Shown one piece after another: positions 8,491 through 17,236 of a stretch of DNA of 64,000 nucleotides (position 1 is the stretch's first letter; the number at the start of each line of letters is the position of its first letter). Origin of the DNA: Occultella gossypii. GTDB taxonomy: Bacteria; Actinomycetota; Actinomycetes; Actinomycetales; Beutenbergiaceae. A program made the translations under genes and the position numbers. Below the pieces are notes generated by a model. That model did no database searches. It was not told the origin of the DNA and was given only the letters and a program-made list of their open reading frames with translations. The stretch spans positions 186,001 to 250,000 of the forward strand of contig NZ_JAGSHT010000002.1 of NCBI RefSeq assembly GCF_019947135.1, in the 5' to 3' direction.

Positions 8491-9969
8491 TCAGGGCAGG
8501 TGCGCCTCGAACCGCATCCCGGTCAGCGGCACCGCGTTCCAGGCTGCGGTGGCGACGCCGTCCGCGCCGCGCAACCGGAACCGGTGCGGCAGCTCGGCGA
8601 GCAGCACGTCGGCCTCGAAAGTGCCGTCGGCCTTCCAGCCGCCGCGGGCGAGGACCGTGGTCGACTCCCGGGAGCGGCCACGGCGCGAACTGCGCACGAG
8701 CCCGACGGCGGTGGTCACCTCGGTCTCGACCCACGCCGTGGGTGCGCCGTCGATCCGTACCGTGCCGCCGGAGAACGTGAACGTCGCGTGCCAGCCGTCG
8801 GCGGCCGGGGCGACCTGCACCCGGGTGCCGGCCGGGAGCGGACCCGGCTCTGCGCCGTCGTCGGCCACGAAGGCGACCGGCGCCTCGGGCGTGGCGCGCG
8901 GGTCCGCCTCGACCACCGGGAGGGCGAGCCCTGCGAGCCGTTCGGACAGGAGCGCCGCGGCGGCCGGGTCGGCATCCGGAGCGCCGACGGCCGGCAGCAG
9001 GTGGGTCCACGCGGCGGTCAGGATGCCCTGCATGTTGTCGGTCGCGGAGGTCGCCGCGAGGACCAGGTCCGAGTCGGGGACCACGACGCAGAACTGACCG
9101 TAGGCGCCGTCGCCGCGGAAACCGTGCCGGGCCATCCAGAACTGGTACCCGTAGCCCTGGGCCCAGTCGATGCTGGTCGCCGGATCGGAGTCGGTGCGCA
9201 CGTGCGCGCGGGTCGCGAGCTCGGCCCAGCCCTCGGGAAGGACCTGCGTGCCCTCCCATCGGCCGCCGGCGAGCAGCAGCTGCCCGAACGCGGCGATCGA
9301 CTCCGTGGTCAGGTGCAGCCCCGAGAAGCCGAGCGCGTTGCCCTGGCCGTCGGTGTCCCAGTGCCCCGGGGTGATGCCGAGCGGTTCGAACAGGCGCGGG
9401 CGCAGGTAGTCGATCAGGTGGCTGCCGCTGAGCTCGGCCACCAGGGTCGCGACCACGTACGTGCAGCCGTTGTTGTAGACGTGCCGAGAGCCCACCGGGT
9501 CCTGCGGCGGCTGGCGCAGGAAGCCGCGGACCACGTCGTCAGGTTCGAGCTCGCGCGCCCTCGCGAGGGTATCGGCCGTGTGGCCCGTCGACATCGACAG
9601 GACGTGGTGCACGGTCAGCGACGCGACGGCGGGGTCGACGTCGTCCGGGACGTGTGCGGGGAGCAGGTCCACGATCTTGTCGTCGAGGGAGAACAGACCC
9701 TCCGCGATCGCGAAACCTGCCGCCGTGGACGTGAACGACTTGCTCAGGGAGTAGAGCAGGTGCGGCCGGTCCGGCGCGTACGGCGCCCACCAGCCCTCCG
9801 CGGCCACCCGGCCGGCATGGACCACCATCAGGCTGTGCAGCTCGATGCCGCGGGCCTCGACCGCGTCGAGGAAGTCGGCGATCCCGGCGGCCGAGATCCC
9901 GGCATCGGCGGGCGTGGCGCGCGGGAGGAGGTCTCGGGCGGTCTCGGTCTGCGTGGGTGACGTCGGCAT
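8491..9969 (-). CDS. Serine hydrolase of the beta-lactamase/class C family
   Basis: 492 residues from ATG 9969. The catalytic Ser and Lys are in YSLSKSF (SxxK), the Tyr in VYNNGCTY (YxN), and the region around RHGFRGDGAYGQF supplies the third motif. These identify the beta-lactamase-related serine hydrolases, which include esterases, D-aminopeptidases and penicillin-binding-protein-like enzymes. The last 130 residues form a separate beta-rich domain of the type appended to many such hydrolases. There is no signal peptide, so a cytoplasmic esterase or peptidase is more likely than an antibiotic-resistance enzyme. An in-frame start at 10026 is rejected because it would overlap the divergent gene and because a TAGGCT box lies 7 bases upstream of 9969. 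Confidence 0.85.
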   Translation of the reverse strand: MPTSPTQTETARDLLPRATPADAGISAAGIADFLDAVEARGIELHSLMVVHAGRVAAEGWWAPYAPDRPHLLYSLSKSFTSTAAGFAIAEGLFSLDDKIVDLLPAHVPDDVDPAVASLTVHHVLSMSTGHTADTLARARELEPDDVVRGFLRQPPQDPVGSRHVYNNGCTYVVATLVAELSGSHLIDYLRPRLFEPLGITPGHWDTDGQGNALGFSGLHLTTESIAAFGQLLLAGGRWEGTQVLPEGWAELATRAHVRTDSDPATSIDWAQGYGYQFWMARHGFRGDGAYGQFCVVVPDSDLVLAATSATDNMQGILTAAWTHLLPAVGAPDADPAAAALLSERLAGLALPVVEADPRATPEAPVAFVADDGAEPGPLPAGTRVQVAPAADGWHATFTFSGGTVRIDGAPTAWVETEVTTAVGLVRSSRRGRSRESTTVLARGGWKADGTFEADVLLAELPHRFRLRGADGVATAAWNAVPLTGMRFEAHLP

Positions 9970-9976
9970 GTCCGTG

Positions 9977-9982
9977 AGCCTA
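9977..9982 (-). promoter_or_regulatory. Predicted -10 box of a leaderless transcript
   Basis: On the minus strand TAGGCT ends 7 bases before the ATG at 9969, with no Shine-Dalgarno sequence between. This supports the start chosen for the serine hydrolase. Confidence 0.5.
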
Positions 9983-10024
9983 GTGAGTCCGGCCTGGGTG
10001 TCGATGGGCTGCGAGACTGGGGTC

Positions 10025-11335
10025 ATGACGTCCTGGCAGGAGCACGAGATCTGGTGGCAGGTCTACCCGCTCGGGTTCGTCGGCGCGCCGAAGGCGCTGG
10101 CGGACGCGCCGCCCGAGCCCGCCCGAACCCTGCGTGCGCTGACCGACTGGCTCGACTACGCCGTCGGGCTCGGTGTTTCCGGGCTCGCACTCGGCCCGAT
10201 CTTCACGGCGAGCACGCACGGCTACGACACCCTCGACCACTTCGGCATCGACCCCCGGCTCGGGGACCGGGCCGATTTCGACGCGCTCGTTGCGGCCGCG
10301 CACGAACGCGGCCTCAAGATCATGCTCGACGGAGTCTTCAACCACGTCGGGCGCGAGCACCCGGCGTTCCTCGCGGCACTCGATGGCGGCGCGGGCAGTG
10401 CCGAGGCCCGCCTGTTCGACCTCACCTGGAGCGAACCGGGGGCCGAGCCGAGCCACCGCAACTTCGAGGGGCACGACGCCCTGGTCGCGCTGAACCACGA
10501 TGACGACGGTGTGGCCGAGCTCGTCAGCGAGGTGATGCGGTACTGGCTCCGCGCGGGGGCGGACGCGTGGCGGCTGGACGCGGCGTACGCGGTGCCGACG
10601 CAGTTCTGGCAGCGCGTGCTGCCGGCGGTGCGCGCCGAGTTCGGCGAGGCGTACGTGGTGGGCGAGGTCATCCACGGCGACTACGCGCAGATCGTGACCG
10701 AGTCCGGGATGGACGCCGTCACCCAGTACGAGCTGTGGAAGGCGATCTGGAACTCGATCCGGGAGCGGAACTTCTACGAGCTCGACCACGCGCTCGGCCG
10801 GCACAACGACATGCTCGAGGCGTTCGTGCCATTGACCTTCGTGGGCAACCACGACGTGACCCGGATCGCGACCCAGATCCCCGACCCGCGGATGCGTGCC
10901 CACGCGCTGGTGCTGCTGATGACGCTGGGTGGGACGCCGTCGATCTACTACGGCGACGAGCAGGGCTTCGAGGCGGTCAAGGAGGAGCGCTTCGGTGGTG
11001 ACGACGCGATCCGGCCTGCGTTCCCGGACTCGCCCGCGGACCTGCCCGAAGCCGGGTCCGACGTCTACCACCTGCACCAGGAGCTGATCTCGGTGCGACG
11101 CCGGCATCCGTGGCTGCACCGCGCGCGCACGCGTGCGCTGAACCTGTCGAACGAGACGTACGCGTACGAGGTGGTCGGAGACGGCGGCCGGCTGGTCGTG
11201 GTGCTGAACGTTGCCGACGCCCCGGCCCGGGTGGACGGCGCCGGTGTCACCGGCGTGGTGGCCGGGCACGCAGAACTGGGCGACGGCGGAGCCTGGGTCC
11301 GCGTGGACGCCTGCGGCTGGGCGGTGCTCGAGTAG
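10025..11335 (+). CDS. GH13 alpha-amylase family glycoside hydrolase
   Basis: 436 residues, cytoplasmic (no signal peptide). It carries the (beta/alpha)8-barrel motifs of GH13: ILDGVFNH-like region I (KIMLDGVFNHVGREH), region II with the nucleophile Asp in DAWRLDAAY, region III with the acid/base Glu in YVVGEVIHGD, and region IV FVGNHDVTRI. The protein is short for a secreted amylase and begins directly with the barrel (EIWWQVYPLGF). This suggests an intracellular maltooligosaccharide- or trehalose-type hydrolase. The start at 10025 coincides with the beginning of the conserved domain. The gene is divergent from the serine hydrolase. Exact specificity is not assignable. Confidence 0.9.
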   Translation: MTSWQEHEIWWQVYPLGFVGAPKALADAPPEPARTLRALTDWLDYAVGLGVSGLALGPIFTASTHGYDTLDHFGIDPRLGDRADFDALVAAAHERGLKIMLDGVFNHVGREHPAFLAALDGGAGSAEARLFDLTWSEPGAEPSHRNFEGHDALVALNHDDDGVAELVSEVMRYWLRAGADAWRLDAAYAVPTQFWQRVLPAVRAEFGEAYVVGEVIHGDYAQIVTESGMDAVTQYELWKAIWNSIRERNFYELDHALGRHNDMLEAFVPLTFVGNHDVTRIATQIPDPRMRAHALVLLMTLGGTPSIYYGDEQGFEAVKEERFGGDDAIRPAFPDSPADLPEAGSDVYHLHQELISVRRRHPWLHRARTRALNLSNETYAYEVVGDGGRLVVVLNVADAPARVDGAGVTGVVAGHAELGDGGAWVRVDACGWAVLE

Positions 11336-11444
11336 GAGCCCCCGGGCTCACTCGTGGCGGCGCCGCGCGCTGGCGACGCGGTGGGGCTAGCGTGCTGTGA
11401 CCGGGTCGTACCCTCGCGCCCGGGAGGTTCGAGGAGGAACCATC

Positions 11445-11654
11445 ATGGCCAACCACACGTATGGCGTCTCGGAGATCGTCGGCACGTCGACCGACGGCAT
11501 CGACGCGGCGATCTCGAACGGCGTCGCCAAGGCCGCCCAGAGCGTCCGCAATCTCGACTGGTTCACGGTCAGCGAGGTCCGTGGGCACATCGAGGACAAC
11601 GCGGTCGCGGACTGGCAGGTCACGATGAAGCTGGGGTTCCGGATCGAGGAGTGA
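11445..11654 (+). CDS. Dodecin family flavin-binding protein
   Basis: 69-residue protein matching dodecin in length and pattern: VSEIVGTSTDGIDAAISNGV, a central NLDWFTVSEVRG containing the flavin-stacking Trp, and the C-terminal WQVTMKLGFRIEE strand. Dodecins assemble as hollow dodecamers that store or buffer flavins (or CoA) in the cytoplasm. ATG 11445 follows a strong GAGGAGGA ribosome-binding site 6 bases upstream. The stop is one base from the end of the convergent gene. Confidence 0.93.
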   Translation: MANHTYGVSEIVGTSTDGIDAAISNGVAKAAQSVRNLDWFTVSEVRGHIEDNAVADWQVTMKLGFRIEE

Positions 11655-11655
11655 C

Positions 11656-12114
11656 TCAGTCCGCGACCCGGCCGAGGTGCCCTGCGATCCACTCGTTCCG
11701 AACCGTGAGCAGGCGGGCCAGGTAGGACGTCAGTACCAGCCGGTCGACCACCCGGCCCAGCGGTCCCAGTGGTGAGGCGTACTCGACCAGGTCGGTCATC
11801 AGCGTTCCGGCGTCGTGGGCCTCGAACCGGTGCTCGTGCCACCAGTGGGCGAACGGACCGGAGACCTGCTGATCGACGAACCGGTGCGGGGGCTCGTGCA
11901 CCACGATCCGCGACGTCATCGTGAACGGGATGCCGAAGTGCCGGGCCCGCCAGGTCACGGACTCGCCCGGTCCGAGCACCCCGGAGGTGACTGGACCGAT
12001 CGCGCGCTCGCGCGAGCGCGCCATCGACGCGGTGTGCGCGTCGACCGAGAGACTCAGGTCGAAGCATGCCGCCACGGGTGCGGGTACCAGGGTCTGGAGT
12101 CGGATGCGCGGCAC
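11656..12114 (-). CDS. SRPBCC (START-like) fold protein
   Basis: 152 residues. The typical SRPBCC pattern of ligand-pocket proteins is visible: an N-terminal strand RIRLQTLVPAPVAACFDL, the central VTWRARHFGIPFTMTSRIV, HEPPHRFVDQQVSGPFAHW, and a long C-terminal helix (VDRLVLTSYLARLLTVRNEW). Family members bind hydrophobic ligands or help polyketide and lipid metabolism. No specific ligand is evident. The start is GTG 12114, supported by a TAGGCT box 6 bases upstream. The gene ends one base from the dodecin gene. Confidence 0.82.
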   Translation of the reverse strand: MPRIRLQTLVPAPVAACFDLSLSVDAHTASMARSRERAIGPVTSGVLGPGESVTWRARHFGIPFTMTSRIVVHEPPHRFVDQQVSGPFAHWWHEHRFEAHDAGTLMTDLVEYASPLGPLGRVVDRLVLTSYLARLLTVRNEWIAGHLGRVAD

Positions 12115-12120
12115 GGAACG

Positions 12121-12126
12121 AGCCTA
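12121..12126 (-). promoter_or_regulatory. Predicted -10 box of a leaderless transcript
   Basis: On the minus strand TAGGCT lies 6 bases before GTG 12114, with no ribosome-binding site between. This points to a leaderless mRNA starting on GTG. Confidence 0.5.
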
Positions 12127-12194
12127 GGGTCCAGCTGCCAACGGTCGGGGACGTGATGACGGCGTTGAGGCGGCGGCCGCGTCCGACGCGCAGG

Positions 12195-12599
12195 TCACCG
12201 GGCTTCCTTCCGCCCACGCATCGTTTGGATGCCACGGGCGATGAGCCCCGTGATCAGACCCCAGGCCGCATTGGTTCCGATGACGGGCAGGATCGCTATG
12301 GCCATCGTGGACAGGCTCTCGAACCCGCCCGTCGTGATCGGTAGGACGGTAGCCCCGATGACGATCGTGTAGACGCCGTATGCCATGGCGGCGAGGACCG
12401 AGGTGAGGATCGGGGTCTTATTGGTACTGAAGCCCACCAGCACGATCCAGGCGACGGACACGACCGCGGCATGCACGATCGCGAAGGGGGCCTCGCCCAT
12501 GGCGTTCGCAACTCCGATGAGGTGACCGAGTTGCCCCACCAGACCCAGAGCGCCCAGGCCCAGGATGAAGGGCCAATTCAAGGACTTGAGTTCTTCCAT
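12195..12599 (-). CDS. Small integral membrane protein of unknown function
   Basis: 134 residues from ATG 12599, with four predicted membrane spans (for example FILGLGALGLVGQLGHLIG and ILTSVLAAMAYGVYTIVIGA) and a basic C-terminus (TMRGRKEAR). No family is recognised. The ATG is preferred over an upstream in-frame codon because the first span starts right after it and a TACGTT box precedes it by 7 bases. It lies next to, but divergent from, a two-component system. Confidence 0.7.
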   Translation of the reverse strand: MEELKSLNWPFILGLGALGLVGQLGHLIGVANAMGEAPFAIVHAAVVSVAWIVLVGFSTNKTPILTSVLAAMAYGVYTIVIGATVLPITTGGFESLSTMAIAILPVIGTNAAWGLITGLIARGIQTMRGRKEAR

Positions 12600-12606
12600 A
12601 TCCAGC

Positions 12607-12612
12607 AACGTA
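12607..12612 (-). promoter_or_regulatory. Predicted -10 box of a leaderless transcript
   Basis: TACGTT on the minus strand, 7 bases before ATG 12599. No Shine-Dalgarno sequence is present. Confidence 0.4.
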
Positions 12613-12720
12613 CGGACGCGCGTCACGGTGCGAATCCCGCGATTGTCACGAGGCCTATGCCTGCTCTGTCCACCCGGTATGTCGTCAGGAAGCGATCCTC
12701 ACGGACGCCGTCAGGCGGAT

Positions 12721-12748
12721 TTGCCCGGCAACGGAGGGCTCCTACGCT
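12721..12748 (+). promoter_or_regulatory. Promoter of the second two-component operon (leaderless)
   Basis: A TTGCCC -35-like hexamer (12721-12726), a 16-base spacer and TACGCT (12743-12748) end 6 bases before the kinase ATG at 12755, which predicts transcription starting at or next to the start codon. Confidence 0.45.
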
Positions 12749-12754
12749 GGGTTC

Positions 12755-13939
12755 ATGCAGAAACGGTCCGAGGCGCGATCAGGTGATAGCGATCAGCAGA
12801 CCCTGACCGATGCGGTGCTGGCGGGAGGCGTCGCCCTGGCAGTCGGCGTCGTGATCGCCGCGGACCTCCAGCAGACCGGCCCGGCGGGCCCGGACGCTTA
12901 TATCTTTCCCCTCGGATTCGGCGCCCTGATGCTCATCCGTCGGCGCTTCCCCCGGACGGTACTCATCCTGACAGTCCTCGGAATCTCCGCCTATTACGCC
13001 CTCCAGTACCCACCCGTGGGCATCGCCCTGCCGACCGCCGCCGCGCTCTACTCCGCGGCGGAACTCGGCCGTGCCGGTTCCGCGTGGGCGGCGGCGGCCT
13101 TCCTTGTTGTTGGCTCGTCCTATTTTCGGATCCGGGACGATCAGCCGGCCGCCTACGTGTTCAGCTACGAGTTGCTGACCAACGTTGCGCTGATGGCGGT
13201 GGCGATCGCTCTCGGCGCGAATGTGCGGATGCGCCGAGAGGCACGCCGCCAGCAGGAGCGGCTTGACGCGATGAGTTCCTTGGAGCGCACCCGCCTGGCT
13301 GAGCTGCAGGTTCGCGAGGAACGACTTCAGCTCGCCCGCGACCTCCATGATGCGGTGGGCCACACCATGTCCGTCATCTCGGTGCAGAGCAACGTCGCCG
13401 CCGATGCGATCGGACGCCGCGACGACGATGGAGCGGCGAAGGCGGTCGAACAGATCCGCAGCACTGCTTCCGCAACGATGAAGGAGCTCCGCTCTACCGT
13501 GGATCTCCTGCGATCCCCCCGCCAAGGGCCACTCCGGACGACCGGCGGCCTGACCGGAGTCGGCAAGCTGGTCGAGTCCGCTCGTGACGCCGGCGTGGAG
13601 GTGGATCTGCAGATGTCGGTGGATCCGGAGCGGCTGTCCAGCAGCGTCGACACGGCCGCGTATCGGATCGTCCAGGAGGCGCTGACCAATGTTGTACGCC
13701 ACTCGGGGGGAACCAAAGCCACCATGCGCGTGGACCTGACCGACGGACTTCTCACGATCGAGATCGTCGACAACGGAAGGGGAGTCGATCCGACCGAGGA
13801 TCCGACAGGTGCGAGCGGTCACGGCCTCGTAGGTATGCGTGAACGTGCTGCTGCCCTGGGAGGTCGCCTGCATGCGGCGGGTGTTCCGGGCGGTGGCTTC
13901 GCCGTCCGCGCGGAGTTGCCGATGGGGTCAGAGGGATGA
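12755..13939 (+). CDS. Two-component sensor histidine kinase (HisKA_3 type)
   Basis: 394 residues. After a short polar N-terminus, five to six hydrophobic spans reach to about residue 160. A coiled segment (REARRQQERLDAMSSLERT) leads into the phosphoacceptor motif ARDLHDAVGHTMSVISVQ near 195 and an HATPase domain with DNGRGVDP and GHGLVGMRERAAALGG. It has the NarL-partner kinase architecture. The stop overlaps the response regulator ATG, so the pair is co-transcribed. The input signal is unknown. Confidence 0.92.
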   Translation: MQKRSEARSGDSDQQTLTDAVLAGGVALAVGVVIAADLQQTGPAGPDAYIFPLGFGALMLIRRRFPRTVLILTVLGISAYYALQYPPVGIALPTAAALYSAAELGRAGSAWAAAAFLVVGSSYFRIRDDQPAAYVFSYELLTNVALMAVAIALGANVRMRREARRQQERLDAMSSLERTRLAELQVREERLQLARDLHDAVGHTMSVISVQSNVAADAIGRRDDDGAAKAVEQIRSTASATMKELRSTVDLLRSPRQGPLRTTGGLTGVGKLVESARDAGVEVDLQMSVDPERLSSSVDTAAYRIVQEALTNVVRHSGGTKATMRVDLTDGLLTIEIVDNGRGVDPTEDPTGASGHGLVGMRERAAALGGRLHAAGVPGGGFAVRAELPMGSEG

Positions 13940-14598
13940 TCCGGATCGTCCTGGTAGATGACCAGGAGATGGTGCGGACGGGCCTTCGAATGATGGCGGT
14001 GAACGATGGCGACATCGAGGTTGTCGCCGAAGCCGCTGATGGCCGAGCCGGCCTGCGAGCCGTGCGAGCACATCGTCCGGACGTCGTGCTCATGGACATC
14101 AGGATGCCGATCATGGACGGCCTCGATGCGACCGAGAAGATCGTCGCCGACGATGCCCTGGCAGGGGTTCGCGTGGTCATCCTCACGACATTCGACGCGG
14201 ACGAGGACGTGTTCGCGGCGATCCGTGCGGGCGCGGCGGGATACCTGCTCAAGGACACGACGTCCGCCGAGCTACGACGAGGCATACGCACGGTCGCCGC
14301 CGGTGACTCCCTCCTCTCGCCCGCGATCACGAGCAAAGTCATGCAATCCCTCGTTCGCGATAGAGCGATGCCCACTGATGACACCCCCCTGCGTCACCTC
14401 ACCGCTCGAGAGCGGGAGGTGCTCGTCGAGATCGGACGAGGGCTCTCCAACGATGAGATCGCGCGGAGGCTGTTCATCAGCCCGGCTACCGCGAGAACCT
14501 ATGTCAGCCGGCTCCTCACAAAACTGCACGCCCGCGATAGAGCCCAACTCGTCGTTCTCGCCTACGAAACCGGAATCGTCAGGCCCGGCAACGGATGA
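13936..14598 (+). CDS. NarL/FixJ-family response regulator
   Basis: 220 residues. The receiver domain has LVDDQEMVRTG, the phosphoacceptor in VVLMDIRMPIMDG, and YLLKDTTSAE. A LuxR helix-turn-helix lies near 150-215 (LTAREREVLVEIGRGLSNDEIA). It is coupled to the kinase gene by an ATGA overlap. It closely resembles the third regulator in the window (about 48.6 kb), including the shared tail RTYVSRLLTK and ARDRAQLVVLAYE, so the two systems are probably paralogues. Confidence 0.93.
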   Translation: MIRIVLVDDQEMVRTGLRMMAVNDGDIEVVAEAADGRAGLRAVRAHRPDVVLMDIRMPIMDGLDATEKIVADDALAGVRVVILTTFDADEDVFAAIRAGAAGYLLKDTTSAELRRGIRTVAAGDSLLSPAITSKVMQSLVRDRAMPTDDTPLRHLTAREREVLVEIGRGLSNDEIARRLFISPATARTYVSRLLTKLHARDRAQLVVLAYETGIVRPGNG

Positions 14599-14722
14599 CC
14601 TTGAGGCCGGTTGACGCAGCACCGGTACGGCGCAATCGCACGGGCGCGCGGCGCCATTGTCGTGGGACGTAAATATCGTCGGGTCCAGGTTGATCGGGTT
14701 GTCCACAGGTCGGTGGGTGGTC

Positions 14723-14751
14723 TTCCGTTTGTCTGCGGGCGGGCGTAGGAT
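14723..14751 (+). promoter_or_regulatory. Promoter of the DUF222/HNH gene (leaderless)
   Basis: TTCCGT (14723-14728), a 17-base spacer and TAGGAT (14746-14751) sit 7 bases before ATG 14759. There is no ribosome-binding site in the gap, so the mRNA should start on the ATG. Confidence 0.5.
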
Positions 14752-14758
14752 AGTACAC

Positions 14759-17197
14759 ATGTTCGATCACGACGGCGAGGGTGGCGGTCCGGCGGCAGCG
14801 GCGCCGTCGCTGGGGTGCTGTGCGCATTGTGCTGAGGCGGTTCGTGAGCCGGTGCGGGTGGTCGACTATGACGCGTTGGATGAGGCGGCGTTGGCGACGT
14901 TGTCGGCGCAGGAGTTGGCCGAGGTGGCCGCGTTCGAGCGGGAGTTGGAGTTTCAGGACTGGTTCTCGGAGTTCGTCGGTGCGCCCGAGGACCTGATCAG
15001 TGCCGGTGACCTCGGCGGTACGGACGACCCCGGCGACGACCCCAGCCGACGCCCGGGTGCCGGCGCTGGCGGTGGCCGCGATGACGGCCGCGGTGCAGGA
15101 CCTGCCGCCGATGGTGCTGGGCCGGTTCAGACCCTCAACGCGGGTGCTCGGGCGGTGCGGGCGCAGGTGCCGGCGGATCTGGGTGGTGGCGCTCTGCCGC
15201 GGGTGGATGCGCAGGCGTTGTCGGGTCGGCCGGTGGATGGGTTTCTGGTCGATGAGCTTGACCGTGCGGACCTGTCCGGGATGGATGACTACGAACTCGT
15301 CGACGCCCTGGGCTGCTACCGGCGTTTGGAGGCGGTGGGGTCGGCGGGGGTGCGGGAGGTCGCCGCGGAGTTGGCGTCGCGGGCATCGATGGTGATGCCC
15401 CGCCCGCGTGCGGTCGGCAAACGGGTGGTGTTCCGGGAGTCGTTGGCCGCGGATGAGATCGCGGCGAAGGTGGGGTGTTCGAAGCAGGAAGCGAACCGGT
15501 TGGTCCGGGTCGGGCAGTTCCTGGGTGGGATCGCCGCCCCGACCGGTGACGCGTTGGCCCGGGGTGAGATCGATGCGGGTAAAGCTGACGTGATCGCGGT
15601 CGCGGTGTCGGTGTTGGAGGCCGAGGCCGCGTTCGAGGTCCAGGACGAGTTGTTGCCGAAGGCGGTGTTGTGGACCCGGCACCGGGTCGCCCAGGAGGTC
15701 GCGAAACTGGTCGCTGCCGCGGATCCGGCGCAGTTCAGCCAGCGGGCCGCGCAGGCCAGTACCCGACGGTATGTGAGCCGGGCCAGGATCGATGTGGACG
15801 GGATGGCCTCCCACACGTTGTACTGGCCGGCCGCGGACGCGCTCGGTCTGGATCTGCTCCTGGATAGTGCGGCGTCCTCGGCGAAGGCCGCCGGGGACCT
15901 GCGGACCCTGGAACAGTTGCGTGCCGATGTCCTGGCCGACATCGTCGCCCACGGGCTGAACACCGGCCAGGTCGGCGACCTGACCGGCTTCACCTTCCAA
16001 CTCCAAACCGGCCCCTGCACCCACACCCACGGTGACGACCATGGCCACGGCCACGGCCACGGCCACGGCGAGGACGCTGGTCAGGCGCCAGCTGGCGCCG
16101 ACTCAGAAACAGCAACTTCCACGGCCAGCCCGACAGATCAGTCCCAGACATCCACGGCGCCCGCCGCCGGCCCGACAGGCGGGTCCCAGGGGACAAGTGC
16201 GCCCAACACCGGCCCGACCGGCGAATCGGAGGGGACAGCTGCGCCCACCGCGGGCCCGACGAGCACGTCCGAGGGGACAAGTCCGCCCAACCCCGGTCCG
16301 ACCAGCGGGTCCGAGGGGACCAGTACGCCCAGCCCCAGTCCGACCGGCGGGTCCGAGGGGACCAGTACGCCCAGCCCCAGTCCGACCAGCGGGTCCGAGG
16401 GGACCAGTACGCCCAGCACCGGCCCGACGGGCGGGTCCGAGGAGACAAGTCCGCCCACCACCGGCCCGACGGGCGGGTCCGCGGCCATGGGTGCGCCCAC
16501 CGCGTCTTCGGGTGGGGCTGGGGCCGGCTCGGGTGGGTTCTGGGGGTCCTGGCACGGGGCTGATACCGGGGCCGATCCGCGGGTGTTCACGCCCTCGCGG
16601 GGTCAGGGGCTGCCACGGGTCTGGCCGGTCGGGGTCCTCGGTGGGCGCCGCGCCCAGATCCTCATCCGGGTTTCCCTGTCGACCCTGATGGGCGGCGACG
16701 ACCCCGGCGACATCGAAGGCCTCGGCCCGATCCCCGCCGACGTCGCCCGCGCGTTCGCCGCCGGCGGCACCTGGCGACGCCTGGTCACCGACCCCACCAC
16801 CAACCAAGTCACCGACTACGGCACCACCCGCTACGAACCCCCACAGAACATGACCGACCGGATCAAAGAGAACGAACCGTACTGCACCGCACCCGGCTGC
16901 TCAGCCACCGCCCGGATGACCGAACTCGACCACCGTGTCCCGTTTCCTCTCGGACCCACCAGCGACGACAACCTCGACCCCAAATGCCGACGCTGCCACG
17001 TCCTGAAAACCCACGGCGACTTCGAAGACGAAGTCGACCAACACGGCAACCGGTTCTGGCGCACCCCCACCGGCCACGTCTACATGCGCACCCCCGACGG
17101 CACCACCACCGAACTCCCCCGAACCCACCCCGAGCACACCGGACACGGCCCCACCTACCGCACCGCACCCAACCCCGACGAACCACCACCCTTCTGA
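14759..17197 (+). CDS. DUF222 domain-containing HNH endonuclease with a 14-residue repeat linker
   Basis: 812 residues. The N-terminal half (about 100-410) is the DUF222/13E12-type helical domain common in actinobacterial HNH proteins. A His-rich run (HGHGHGHGHGE) near 425-440 is followed by nine 14-residue Pro/Thr/Gly/Ser repeats (457-582). The C-terminal HNH nuclease has zinc-type Cys pairs around YCTAPGC and CRRCHVLKTH and the catalytic LDHRVPF. Start ATG 14759 is chosen because upstream codons encode unrelated residues and a promoter box precedes it by 7 bases. Such proteins occur in many copies per genome and are thought to be mobile or intron-like nucleases, but their function is unproven. 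The first base of the repeat region shifts composition markedly toward Pro/Thr/Ser codons. Confidence 0.88.
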   Translation: MFDHDGEGGGPAAAAPSLGCCAHCAEAVREPVRVVDYDALDEAALATLSAQELAEVAAFERELEFQDWFSEFVGAPEDLISAGDLGGTDDPGDDPSRRPGAGAGGGRDDGRGAGPAADGAGPVQTLNAGARAVRAQVPADLGGGALPRVDAQALSGRPVDGFLVDELDRADLSGMDDYELVDALGCYRRLEAVGSAGVREVAAELASRASMVMPRPRAVGKRVVFRESLAADEIAAKVGCSKQEANRLVRVGQFLGGIAAPTGDALARGEIDAGKADVIAVAVSVLEAEAAFEVQDELLPKAVLWTRHRVAQEVAKLVAAADPAQFSQRAAQASTRRYVSRARIDVDGMASHTLYWPAADALGLDLLLDSAASSAKAAGDLRTLEQLRADVLADIVAHGLNTGQVGDLTGFTFQLQTGPCTHTHGDDHGHGHGHGHGEDAGQAPAGADSETATSTASPTDQSQTSTAPAAGPTGGSQGTSAPNTGPTGESEGTAAPTAGPTSTSEGTSPPNPGPTSGSEGTSTPSPSPTGGSEGTSTPSPSPTSGSEGTSTPSTGPTGGSEETSPPTTGPTGGSAAMGAPTASSGGAGAGSGGFWGSWHGADTGADPRVFTPSRGQGLPRVWPVGVLGGRRAQILIRVSLSTLMGGDDPGDIEGLGPIPADVARAFAAGGTWRRLVTDPTTNQVTDYGTTRYEPPQNMTDRIKENEPYCTAPGCSATARMTELDHRVPFPLGPTSDDNLDPKCRRCHVLKTHGDFEDEVDQHGNRFWRTPTGHVYMRTPDGTTTELPRTHPEHTGHGPTYRTAPNPDEPPPF
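16127..16504 (+). repeat. Nine tandem 42-bp repeats inside the DUF222/HNH gene
   Basis: The array is exactly 378 bp, in frame, and encodes nine variants of a 14-residue unit of the form GPTGGSEGTSTPSP. The fourth to sixth units are nearly identical at DNA level and the outer units have diverged, the usual pattern of unequal exchange. It separates the helical domain from the nuclease and probably forms a flexible, unstructured linker. Confidence 0.95.
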
Positions 17198-17236
17198 GCC
17201 ATGGCCCCACTGAGCGAAGGCCTGGACACCCCGTCC

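Noticed and set aside
8491-9969. Serine hydrolase as an antibiotic-resistance beta-lactamase
   Set aside because: No signal peptide, larger than class C enzymes and with an extra C-terminal domain; the motifs fit general serine hydrolases.
16127-16504. Regular 42-bp repeats as a possible CRISPR array
   Set aside because: Units are contiguous, in frame, code for a Pro/Thr/Ser peptide and lack unique spacers; no cas genes nearby.
14759-17197. DUF222/HNH gene as part of a phage or insertion element
   Set aside because: No integrase, transposase, attachment repeats or target duplication could be seen around it.
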